NCBI GenBank assembly: GCA_021773365.1
Contig: JAJFKF010000145.1
Coordinates: 1 to 64,000 of the forward strand
DNA: 64,000 bases
Direction: 5' to 3'
Source: Gammaproteobacteria bacterium
GTDB lineage: Bacteria; Pseudomonadota; Gammaproteobacteria; Steroidobacterales; Steroidobacteraceae
Numbering within the stretch: position 1 is the stretch's first letter; the number at the start of each line of letters is the position of its first letter. The position numbers and the translations under genes were made by a program. Below the pieces are notes generated by a model, which saw only the letters and a program-made list of their open reading frames with translations, was not told where the DNA came from and searched no databases. Of this stretch, positions 18,722 to 26,140 are shown piece after piece.

Positions 18722-19261
18722 GTGGATACCGAAAAAACCCAGCCCAGTGCGTCAAATGAGCCGGCCGCGGCGCAGCAGGAGCGCTTCGAGCGCTACATCC
18801 CTGACCTGCACCGCTTCCTGATGCGCTTCATCCAGCGCAGCCAGGATGCCGAGGACATCCGCCAGGAGGTGTTCGCGCGGGTCAGCCGCATCCGCGATCA
18901 CGAGCTGGCGCGTGATCCAAAGGCTTATCTGTTTGGCGTGGCTTTTCACGTGGTGCATGAATTTCGCATGCGCCAGCGCCGCGAGCGGGTGACCTTCGAC
19001 TCCGAAGCGGTACACCATGTGCTCGAACACCCGCAGGAGCTGCAGCCGGATGAGCTTGTCGACCGGCTGCACCTGCGCCAGGAACTCGAGCGCGCGCTGC
19101 TGCAGCTGCCGGCCGGCGAGCGCGCCACACTGCTGATGGTCAAACGTGACGGACTGTCCTACGAGGAGGCGGCCGACCGCAGCGGCCTGTCCGTACATCA
19201 GATCGAGCGTCACATGACCCGGGCACGCGCAAGAATGAAAGCGCTGCTGGCAGAACACTGA
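18722..19261 (+). CDS. Module 1 FecI-type ECF sigma factor
   Basis: 179 residues from GTG 18722, the only start that leaves region 2 whole. Region 2 spans about 22-90 (LHRFLMRFIQRSQDAEDIRQ with the core-binding DAEDIRQEVFARV helix), then a short linker and region 4 (about 120-175; LPAGERATLLMVKRDGLSYE and the DNA-reading helix GLSVHQIERHMTRARARM). No extra domains, as in FecI. It is followed 18 bp later by its anti-sigma gene. Expected to direct RNA polymerase to the module 1 motif upstream of itself and the receptor. Confidence 0.93.
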   Translation: MDTEKTQPSASNEPAAAQQERFERYIPDLHRFLMRFIQRSQDAEDIRQEVFARVSRIRDHELARDPKAYLFGVAFHVVHEFRMRQRRERVTFDSEAVHHVLEHPQELQPDELVDRLHLRQELERALLQLPAGERATLLMVKRDGLSYEEAADRSGLSVHQIERHMTRARARMKALLAEH

Positions 19262-19279
19262 GATCAGGGACGACATGCC

Positions 19280-20353
19280 ATGAAATTACCGCGACTACAT
19301 CGCCAGGCACGAAAAATGGGACAGCTGCAAACGCAAGTGGACCGCATGCTCGCCGAGCAGGCTTCCGAGTGGGTGGACATCATGAAGCGGCCCGGCGCAT
19401 CTGACCGCAAGGTGTTCGCCGAATGGCTCAAGCAGCACGACCGCAACGCCAGCGAGTACCTGCTGATGGAAGCCATCGATCGCGAACTGGGGGGCATCGA
19501 TGCCGGGCGGCGGCATTCAGTGGACGCGCTACTGACTACGGGCGCGCCGGTGGTAGCCCTGATGGACAAACAAGGCAGCGCTGGCCCGCGGCGACACCGC
19601 AGTCGCCGGCAAGCCGCAGCCTGGGGTACAGCTGCCGCAGCGGCCACGGTGGCATTGGCCGCATGGTGGTTCTCACCACTTTCCAGTCATGGCTGGCAGC
19701 AGCTCACCACGGCGGTGGGCGAGCAACGCAGCCTGGAGCTGGCTGACGGCTCCACGGTACACCTGAACACCCGCTCGCGGCTGCGCGTGCGCTTCACCGA
19801 GGCGGGGCGCGACCTGGAGCTGCTGTCCGGCGAAGCCTTGTTCAAGGTGGCGCCCGACGCACAGCGTCCGTTCAAGGTGCGCGCCGGAGAGACGCTCATT
19901 CACGCATTGGGCACGCAGTTCAACGTGTACCGCAAACGCAGCGGCGAGACGCCGGTAACCGAAGTGGCCGTGCTGGAGGGGAAAGTCGAGGTCTCACGCC
20001 AGGCCGCGCCTAAACGTCCTGCCGAGGCCACCGTGCTCGGCGCCGGCGAAACAGCCAGCGTGCACCGGGACCGCCCCATCGACAAACATGCCGCCGCCGA
20101 TACCACCGCCACCGTAGCCTGGCAGCAGCGGCGATTGATGTTCCGCATGAACACGCTGGCGGACATTGTCACAGAGTTCAACCGCTACAACACGACGCCA
20201 CAGATACGCATCGAAGACCCCGCCGCACGCACCCGGCGCTTCAGCGGCGTATTCGACGCCGACGATCCGGAAGCGCTGTCGAACATGCTGGCTGACGACA
20301 CCACCCTCAGCATCACCCGGGAAGGCGACGCCATAGTGATCCGGGCGCGCTAG
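19280..20353 (+). CDS. Module 1 FecR-type anti-sigma regulator
   Basis: 357 residues. Cytoplasmic N-terminal DUF4880-like region with the FecR signature EWVDIMKRPGASDRKVFAEW (about 30-50), one membrane helix (about 112-135; AAAWGTAAAAATVALAAWWF), then the periplasmic FecR domain (TTAVGEQRSLELADGSTVHL, GEALFKVAPDAQRPFKVRAG, ALGTQFNVYRK) and a C-terminal STN-like part (RLMFRMNTLADIVTEFNRYN). It holds sigma 1 at the membrane and senses the receptor's STN domain in the periplasm. Co-transcribed with sigma 1. Confidence 0.93.
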   Translation: MKLPRLHRQARKMGQLQTQVDRMLAEQASEWVDIMKRPGASDRKVFAEWLKQHDRNASEYLLMEAIDRELGGIDAGRRHSVDALLTTGAPVVALMDKQGSAGPRRHRSRRQAAAWGTAAAAATVALAAWWFSPLSSHGWQQLTTAVGEQRSLELADGSTVHLNTRSRLRVRFTEAGRDLELLSGEALFKVAPDAQRPFKVRAGETLIHALGTQFNVYRKRSGETPVTEVAVLEGKVEVSRQAAPKRPAEATVLGAGETASVHRDRPIDKHAAADTTATVAWQQRRLMFRMNTLADIVTEFNRYNTTPQIRIEDPAARTRRFSGVFDADDPEALSNMLADDTTLSITREGDAIVIRAR

Positions 20354-20390
20354 CAGCCTGTCCGGGTAGCGATGGCCGAAAGGCGGAGCC

Positions 20391-20420
20391 CACTTCCCGT
20401 CTCCCAGGAAACGGGAAGTG
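20391..20420. repeat. 10-bp inverted repeat downstream of fecR 1
   Basis: CACTTCCCGT (20391-20400) and ACGGGAAGTG (20411-20420) are perfect inverted repeats with a 10-base loop. They could form a terminator-like hairpin for the sigma 1-fecR 1 operon, with only a weak T-rich stretch after it. It lies about 17 bp beyond the 3' end of the group II intron. One arm (CCCACTTCCCGTC-like) recurs near 37880, beside the module 5 receptor. Confidence 0.55.
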
Positions 20421-20436
20421 TCTTCATTCAAGTCAC

Positions 20437-20990
20437 GACCGAGTAGGCCGAGGGCTTACGCCCCCAGCCCCTCACAGATCCGTGCTTGAAACTCTCGCTT
20501 CACACGGCTCGCGCCTTCCAGTGAACGCTGTCGCGTTCCCCTCGCTCCCAAGAGCTCCTCCCGTTTCCGGTTGGCCCACGGAGTACAGGGTGGATGGCCC
20601 ACTCCCTTCGCTCCACTGGCATTACCCAGCTTCATCACTACTACGGAGTAGTCTGCCCCTGACGATGGCATCGATACTTCCAGCCTCATGTTTCTAACAC
20701 TTGTGCCTTTTCTCTTCACATCCATCTCCAGGTTCACGCGTTTCACACTAATGCCCATGTCGAGTTCATGCCGTCTGTACACCGGTTGCCATCTGGGCAG
20801 TAAACAGGCTCCTTCCAGACTGATCCCACGAACTTCTGACCTCCGTGGTTTTGACAACACTTCTCAAGCTCACGATGCGTCATCGAACGGTTTGCTTACG
20901 CTCATCTCCTCGACACATACCTGACATCCTCAATGGAATGCCTTTTCCGGAGTCGCTCACCACCACGACCCTTAGGCCACAGCAGCACCC
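20437..20990 (-). mobile_element. ORF-less group II intron (5' boundary uncertain)
   Basis: Read on the minus strand, 20510-20477 is an exact 34-nt domain V: GAGCCGTG lower stem with the AGC triad, a 2-nt AG bulge, an upper stem and a GAGA tetraloop. One pair (G3 with A32 where G-U is usual) is off. After a 3-nt linker, domain VI (20473-20441) is a 14-bp stem with a GTAA loop and a single bulged A (opposite plus-strand T20444), the branch-point position. The 3' end should be about 7-8 nt further, near 20437. Some 450-500 bases of structured non-coding sequence lie 5' of domain V, consistent with domains I-IV, but no reverse-transcriptase ORF is present. The 5' end lies between about 20950 and 21000. 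The 134-codon frame through it (20456-20860) is an artefact. Confidence 0.8.
20477..20510 (-). ncRNA. Group II intron domain V (catalytic hairpin)
   Basis: 34 nt, the canonical size. Pairing on the minus strand: bases 1-8 with 34-27, bulge at 25-26, bases 9-14 with 24-19, and loop GAGA at 15-18. All pairs are Watson-Crick or G-U except the G3/A32 mismatch, which touches the catalytic AGC triad and may weaken splicing. Confidence 0.88.
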
Positions 20991-21105
20991 GGCGGTTTGA
21001 GATCAGCTCCTGCAAGCCGAACTCGGGAGGCCTGCTCCCATCATCAGTGCAACACTGAATTGAAGGCCCTTCCGGAAAAGAACCCTTCGTTCATTCGCGT
21101 CGCAA

Positions 21106-24100
21106 TCAAAATCGCTTGCTGAATGAGAGCGAGTAGCGCCGCAGGCGCGCGTCACCATGGGTGCTGTAGCCGAGGCGGCCACTGGCAAAGCCGGATGAGG
21201 CGATGACCGGCGGCAGCGCATTCAACACATTCTGCACCCCGATCTGCAGTTCAGTGCCCGCCAGCCAGCCGGAGAGCCAGGCCGACCCCGGTTGCTCGAA
21301 GCGATAGCTGGCGAAAACGTCGTGATACATCTGGCTGGGAATCATGGATGCGCCCTGCTGGTCCAGGTAGATGTATGCGTAGCCGCCCAACTCTGAAGCC
21401 ACTGAATACGCCTTGTAGCTGTCGTAGTACTGCATGTTCCAGCCCGCAGCCCAGCCACCCCGCTCCCAGGTCAGCCCGCCGTTGTAGCGCATTTTCAGCG
21501 GGCCGGCGTCGTAGCCGACCAGATCGTAGGGCGACGAATCGGCCGTCACCTGCCGCGTCAGATGCGGCTGGTAGGCGCCGAGCAGGTTCGCACGGAAATC
21601 CCCGTAGGCGGTCTCCCAGGTGTAATCCGCTGAAACGTCGAAAACCTCCACCAGGCTGTGGGCAAGGTTCACCGCGCCAAGGTTCAGGGAAATGATGGGT
21701 CCCCCCGTGTAGCCCGCCACCTGGTCCGCCGCCGACAACGGGCCGCGCACGATACGGCCGGGCAAGGCGTCTTCCGCGTCGATCACGGTCTGGCCAGGGT
21801 CTTCGAGAATTTCGCCTGTCTTGCGGATGCGGGTGTAGTCCACCGACAGCCTGAGGCCGGGAAGGGCCCGGGGCGTGAAGATGATGCCCGCCTCGAAACT
21901 CGAGGACTGTTCCGGCCTCAGCGTCAATCCGGAGTCCACCCATTCATCGGCGCTCTCGATGAGCGTATCGCCACGTTTCGGATCGATAAAGTCGTAATAG
22001 ATGAGGTAGGCCGGCTCCTGCACATACGGCGCGATCTGATTGATGGCCGGCGGCAGGACCCCTTCCGCGTAGCTGAAACGAAACGTCAGGTCTTCTACCG
22101 GCTTGTAGCGAAAGCCCAGGGTGTACTGGTTGGCTGAATTATCCTTGATCACGCTGGGCGGCAGATCCGGGAATGGACCGTCGGCCGAAGGTACGTCCAC
22201 GGACGCGTACAGGTCATGCGTGCGCGTTTCAATCGTGTCGTACCGATAGGACAGCTGCAGATCGAGGCCCTGCAATCCGGCTCTCGCGTTCGACGAGGAG
22301 ACCAGCGGTGCGGTGATCTCCGCGTACGCACTGCGTGTCGTGTTGCCCACCGACGGACGAAAGATAAAACGTTGCACGCCCGTAAAGGTGTTGTACTGGG
22401 TTTGCACCGTGTCTTCGGTATCCTCCTTGCGCCGCTCCATCAGGGTTGACAGCATCACCGGCCCGCCGGCCAGCGTCCACACCGGCCCCGCCAGGCGCAG
22501 TGTGGCATTCGAGGTGGCGCTGTTACGGTCGTTGACGTTACCGAAACCACCCGGCACATCGTTGTACAGCGGACTGAAATCCAGTGGATACAGGTTGACG
22601 TCCCGCAGTACCTGCAAGGTGCCGTCATTGATGCCACTGGTTATGGCGTTGGTCGGAAGAACGGCGGGGAGAAAGCTGGACTGCGATCGATTCTGCGATC
22701 GATCCACGCGGTACTCTGCCTGCGCCGTCCAGCCACGGGATAGCTGGATGATGGCCCCACCGCCGAGCTGTTCGGTGAGCACCTTCGAATACCATTGCCC
22801 CAGCGATGGATCGAAGCCCACCAGGGGTACTTGTACGGACACCGCCTCGGTAAAGGGACTGGCCGGACCGGGATTCAGGGTGTAGGTGCCTATCGAAGTG
22901 ACGAAGTTGACCGAGCCGTTATCGTAACGGGACGCGTCGAGAAAGAGATTGATACGGTCGGTCACGTGCTGATTGATATTGATCGAGGCGGAACGGCTCT
23001 CCGGCGTACTCAACACCGCTTGTTTCCGCCCCCTGAAGTCATTCGGCTGATCGAAATTGAACTGTCCGGCGGTGCCCAGGAAGGCCGCACCATTGTCGCC
23101 TCCCGGCCCCCCGTACCCCACCGGGACGGAAGCATGACTGAAACCCAGCGATTGATCGCCATCGACCAGCACCAGGTCGTTGCCGCTCCTGCTCAGGATA
23201 TTGGTGGTGTAGCCGTAGGGCATGGAGAACGAATTGAGAAATGTATCCGGGGCGTTTTCCCGCACCAGCGCCACGCTGCGACTGAAAATGGCGGCCCGGT
23301 CGCCATAGGTCATCGGCTGGCCGTCGTGATAGCTCCCCGTGAGCATGACCTCGGTGCGCCCGCCCCACAGGGCAAAGCCCCCGCTGGCCTCCAGACGCCG
23401 CTGCGAACCCCCGCCGGCAAAGGTGCCGTCGTAGCCCGCCTTCACATCCACGCCGTTGTAGTCGCGCTTGAGGATGATGTTGACCACTCCACCGGTGGCC
23501 CCGCCACCGTAGATGCCGCCTGCCGTGGACGGCAGGATCTCGATCCGCTCCACCGCCGACAAAGGAATGCCGTTGATGTCTGCCTGCGAGAACTGGCCGA
23601 TTTCGGGCACTCGCGGCATGCGTCGGCCGTTGACCAGAATCAGTGTCTGATTGGGCCCCAGGCCCCGCAGGTCGATGGTGCTGGCGGCGGTGTCTGCATT
23701 GCCGACATCCTGCGATTTACTCACATAGGACTGATTCATCGGCAGGCGTGAACGCAGAAGATCTTCGATATTGCGCGCCGGCGCGCGCTTGATGTCCTCG
23801 GCGTCAATCACTACGTAGGGCTGAACATCATCTTCGGTACGGCGGATATCCACGTTGGAGGTGCGGCGGTCGCGCACCAGGATTTCAGGAATGCCCTTTG
23901 AGTTCTGGACATCCTGCTGCGTGGAAGCCGCCGCGAGCTTCCCGCTGCCTTCATCCGCGGCAGCCACAACTGCCGCTGTCCGTGCGGATGGGTTCGCACG
24001 CTGCAATGCCACCCGAAGATCGCCCGTCTCGGCAACCCTGAACGATTGGGCTTCCTTGTCAACACCAACGGACATGATCGTAACCGTGTTGGCATCCAGG

Positions 24101-24372
24101 TACCGGAACGTCAACCCGGTTCCATTCAGCAGCGTCTTGAGCGCCTCATTCGGCGTAAAATCCCCTACCGCACCCTGCGTACGCAACGTGCTGACCGCCT
24201 GCGAGGCATACACAATCTGAAAATCCAGCGTCTTGGCCAGCGCCCGCAATGCGGGCGCCAGCTCCTGGGCCGGAATATTGGTTTGTCTGCGGGCAGACTC
24301 TCCCGCATCTACGGCCATCGATGCCGCTCCGATCATCGCTCCCAACACCACCGCAATCGCTGCAATACGCAT
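21106..24372 (-). CDS. Module 2 TonB-dependent receptor with STN signalling domain
   Basis: 1,088 residues from ATG 24372 (GGGGAGA five bases before). Signal peptide, STN domain (about 30-103; NIPAQELAPALRALAKTLDF), candidate TonB box IPEILV, signature EDDVQPYVVI, plug (LILVNGRRMPRV, IYGGGATGGVVNIILKRDY) and barrel ending YSLSFSKRF. It is most like the module 5 receptor: both have FAGGGSQRRLE and a GSYHD-Q-T-GDR run after the plug. Unlike the other modules it lies on the same strand as, and 87 bp behind, its own fecR and sigma genes, with its own copy of the module motif in that gap. Ligand unknown. Confidence 0.93.
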   Translation of the reverse strand: MRIAAIAVVLGAMIGAASMAVDAGESARRQTNIPAQELAPALRALAKTLDFQIVYASQAVSTLRTQGAVGDFTPNEALKTLLNGTGLTFRYLDANTVTIMSVGVDKEAQSFRVAETGDLRVALQRANPSARTAAVVAAADEGSGKLAAASTQQDVQNSKGIPEILVRDRRTSNVDIRRTEDDVQPYVVIDAEDIKRAPARNIEDLLRSRLPMNQSYVSKSQDVGNADTAASTIDLRGLGPNQTLILVNGRRMPRVPEIGQFSQADINGIPLSAVERIEILPSTAGGIYGGGATGGVVNIILKRDYNGVDVKAGYDGTFAGGGSQRRLEASGGFALWGGRTEVMLTGSYHDGQPMTYGDRAAIFSRSVALVRENAPDTFLNSFSMPYGYTTNILSRSGNDLVLVDGDQSLGFSHASVPVGYGGPGGDNGAAFLGTAGQFNFDQPNDFRGRKQAVLSTPESRSASININQHVTDRINLFLDASRYDNGSVNFVTSIGTYTLNPGPASPFTEAVSVQVPLVGFDPSLGQWYSKVLTEQLGGGAIIQLSRGWTAQAEYRVDRSQNRSQSSFLPAVLPTNAITSGINDGTLQVLRDVNLYPLDFSPLYNDVPGGFGNVNDRNSATSNATLRLAGPVWTLAGGPVMLSTLMERRKEDTEDTVQTQYNTFTGVQRFIFRPSVGNTTRSAYAEITAPLVSSSNARAGLQGLDLQLSYRYDTIETRTHDLYASVDVPSADGPFPDLPPSVIKDNSANQYTLGFRYKPVEDLTFRFSYAEGVLPPAINQIAPYVQEPAYLIYYDFIDPKRGDTLIESADEWVDSGLTLRPEQSSSFEAGIIFTPRALPGLRLSVDYTRIRKTGEILEDPGQTVIDAEDALPGRIVRGPLSAADQVAGYTGGPIISLNLGAVNLAHSLVEVFDVSADYTWETAYGDFRANLLGAYQPHLTRQVTADSSPYDLVGYDAGPLKMRYNGGLTWERGGWAAGWNMQYYDSYKAYSVASELGGYAYIYLDQQGASMIPSQMYHDVFASYRFEQPGSAWLSGWLAGTELQIGVQNVLNALPPVIASSGFASGRLGYSTHGDARLRRYSLSFSKRF

Positions 24373-24436
24373 ATCTTCTCCCCCGCAAATGGCGAGCTGC
24401 ATTTGCTACATGCGTGTTAAGAGCCCTCGGCGCACC

Positions 24437-24455
24437 CGATTTCTACCCCCCCCCC
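24437..24455 (-). promoter_or_regulatory. Module 2 receptor promoter motif with G10 tract
   Basis: On the minus strand the motif GGGGGGTAGAAATCG (24451-24437) lies 65 bp from the receptor ATG, the same spacing class as in the other modules. The preceding G-run is ten long in total (24446-24455). The same motif with one change (GGGGGGTGGAAATCG) precedes sigma 2. The homopolymer could vary in length and so change promoter strength. Confidence 0.6.
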
Positions 24456-24459
24456 ACGT

Positions 24460-25497
24460 TCATTGTTCTTTCGTAATCAATATTGCATCCCCGCGCTCAA
24501 CGACTCCAACGCCAGGACGCTCGCGCAGAAACCGCACCAGCGCGGCCGGATTGGTGGAAGAAAACACCCCGTCGATCTCAAACGATTCCAGCGCCTGATC
24601 TCTCACCACCAGCTGACGCTCATTGTATCGATTGAATTCTTCCACCACCTCCGACAACGGTGTTGAAGCAAACACCAGCCGTCGCTGCATCCAGGCGGTA
24701 ACCCGTACAGGGTCTGCACGCCGGGTTGTCTCGACGGCTGCCGCGGTGACCACGGCCTGCTCACCGGCGGACAGCACAGAGGCCGGTTCCGCCTTCGCCC
24801 CTTCCACCTGACCCGGGGGCAGAGAAGAAACTGCGACGCGGCCTTCGACCACGGTGACAGTGATGCCGTTCGGCGTGCGATTCACGTCGAATTTCGTGCC
24901 AATGGCGCTGACACGCACCGCATCGCTTGCCACGATGAATGGCCGTGCAGACTCCTGCGCAACATCAAACAAAGCCTGACCCTGCCGCAGATCGATCAGC
25001 CGCATCTGTTGCGAGTACCGGACCCTGACCTTCGAACGCGCGTTCAAATGCACCGTCGAGCCGTCCGGCAAGGACACCGAGCGCTGCTCACCGATCGCGG
25101 TCACATAGGTCGTCGCCTGCAGCTCCCACCAGAGAAACCCGGCGCCCAGCGCCACGGATACCGCAGCAATCGAAGCGGCAAACGCCCAGCGGCGCCTGGT
25201 GCGAGTGGATTTCGCAGCGCTGCACTTCTCCCCCGACCCGGACGGCAAATCCGACAACGCAATCACATTGTCATCGCCGCGCCGCGCCTCCGCGATCAGC
25301 GCCTCCATCGGCCACTTCTCCCGCACCGGAATTCCAGCGCTCTCATTCCACAGCGCGGTGACTTCCAGATACGCGGCAAGATGGGCCGGCGCCTCCTTGA
25401 GCCAGGCGTGAAAGGCCGAGCGCGTGGATTCGTCCGGCTCCACTGCACGCAGCTCGACCAGCCATTCACAAGCCCGTTCATACACTTGAGTATTCAT
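24460..25497 (-). CDS. Module 2 FecR-type anti-sigma regulator
   Basis: 345 residues from ATG 25497, with GGAGTAGGGAT just upstream that overlaps the stop of sigma 2. N-terminal cytoplasmic region (ACEWLVELRAVEPDESTRSA and FHAWLKEAPAHLAAYL), a membrane helix (about 100-120; WAFAASIAAVSVALGAGFLW), FecR domain (VTAIGEQRSVSLPDGSTVHL, IGTKFDVNRTPNG, VVEGRVAVSS) and a C-terminal STN-like segment (RLVFASTPLSEVVEEFNRYN). The longer open frame upstream in this phase overlaps sigma 2 and is spurious. Second gene of the sigma 2-fecR 2-receptor 2 operon-like order. Confidence 0.92.
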   Translation of the reverse strand: MNTQVYERACEWLVELRAVEPDESTRSAFHAWLKEAPAHLAAYLEVTALWNESAGIPVREKWPMEALIAEARRGDDNVIALSDLPSGSGEKCSAAKSTRTRRRWAFAASIAAVSVALGAGFLWWELQATTYVTAIGEQRSVSLPDGSTVHLNARSKVRVRYSQQMRLIDLRQGQALFDVAQESARPFIVASDAVRVSAIGTKFDVNRTPNGITVTVVEGRVAVSSLPPGQVEGAKAEPASVLSAGEQAVVTAAAVETTRRADPVRVTAWMQRRLVFASTPLSEVVEEFNRYNERQLVVRDQALESFEIDGVFSSTNPAALVRFLRERPGVGVVERGDAILITKEQ

Positions 25498-25507
25498 GAC
25501 AGCATCC

Positions 25508-26026
25508 CTACTCCAGGCCACCGAGATGCTGGCGAAAACGCAGCAGCGCCTTCGCCAGATACTTCTTTGCCATGGGAAAGGAAATTCCCAGCCGCTGGCT
25601 GATCTGCTGCAGCGACAAACCATAGTGGCGCTGCAGGATGAATGTCGCTCGCACCTTGGGCGAAAGCCCGTCGAGCGCGCGATCGAGCTGCTCCAGACAT
25701 TGATCGACGCTGGTCTGCAGCACCGGATCGCTTTCGGGAGTCGCGTAAAGATCGGAGAGCATTCTGGAAACCTCGACCGACGGCGGCGCGGCGGCCTCGC
25801 GCAGCGCATGTTGTTGCGCCACGTGCTGGGCAACCGTGAACAGATACGCCTCAGGCGAACGGATCGCCTCGTGGTCGGGTACGCGCAGCATGCGCAGGAA
25901 AATCTCCTGCATGAGGTCGGAAATATCGGCCGCGTTGCGCACCCGCCCCAGCAGAAACCGCCGCAGCTGCCCTCCATGGCTGGCGGCAAGTCCCACGATC
26001 AAGGCTTGAGGGTCTTTCTCGGCCAT
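25508..26026 (-). CDS. Module 2 FecI-type ECF sigma factor
   Basis: 172 residues from ATG 26026; a longer frame from 26077 would run through the promoter motif and is less likely. Region 2: LRRFLLGRVRNAADISDLMQ plus EIFLRMLRV; region 4: LSPKVRATFILQRHYGLSLQ plus QRLGISFPMAKKYLAKALLR. It stands apart from the other four sigma factors in sequence (for example the AADISDLMQ core-binding helix). It precedes fecR 2 by 10 bp. Expected to recognise the GGGGGGTRGAAATCG motif at 26053-26067 and upstream of its receptor. Confidence 0.92.
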   Translation of the reverse strand: MAEKDPQALIVGLAASHGGQLRRFLLGRVRNAADISDLMQEIFLRMLRVPDHEAIRSPEAYLFTVAQHVAQQHALREAAAPPSVEVSRMLSDLYATPESDPVLQTSVDQCLEQLDRALDGLSPKVRATFILQRHYGLSLQQISQRLGISFPMAKKYLAKALLRFRQHLGGLE

Positions 26027-26041
26027 TACCCGATAAGAGCG

Positions 26042-26070
26042 CCTGGGGGTGGCGATTTCCACCCCCCAGG
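26042..26070 (-). promoter_or_regulatory. Module 2 sigma promoter motif within a GC hairpin
   Basis: The minus-strand motif GGGGGGTGGAAATCG (26067-26053) lies 27 bp before the sigma 2 ATG. It sits in a near-perfect palindrome: CCTGGGGGTGG (26042-26052) against CCACCCCCCAGG (26059-26070), with one extra C. The palindrome could be an operator or form a leader hairpin. Confidence 0.55.
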
Positions 26071-26140
26071 CAAACATTTATGGCGCGGGCGGGAAGACCG
26101 GCCTGGTTATGTCTTGTAAATCAAGGCCTTCTTCGCCATA

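Noticed and set aside
20456-20860. 134-codon minus-strand open frame between modules 1 and 2
   Set aside because: It lies wholly inside the group II intron RNA and covers domain V; no protein family is recognised. Frames like this in intron RNA are often mis-annotated as genes.
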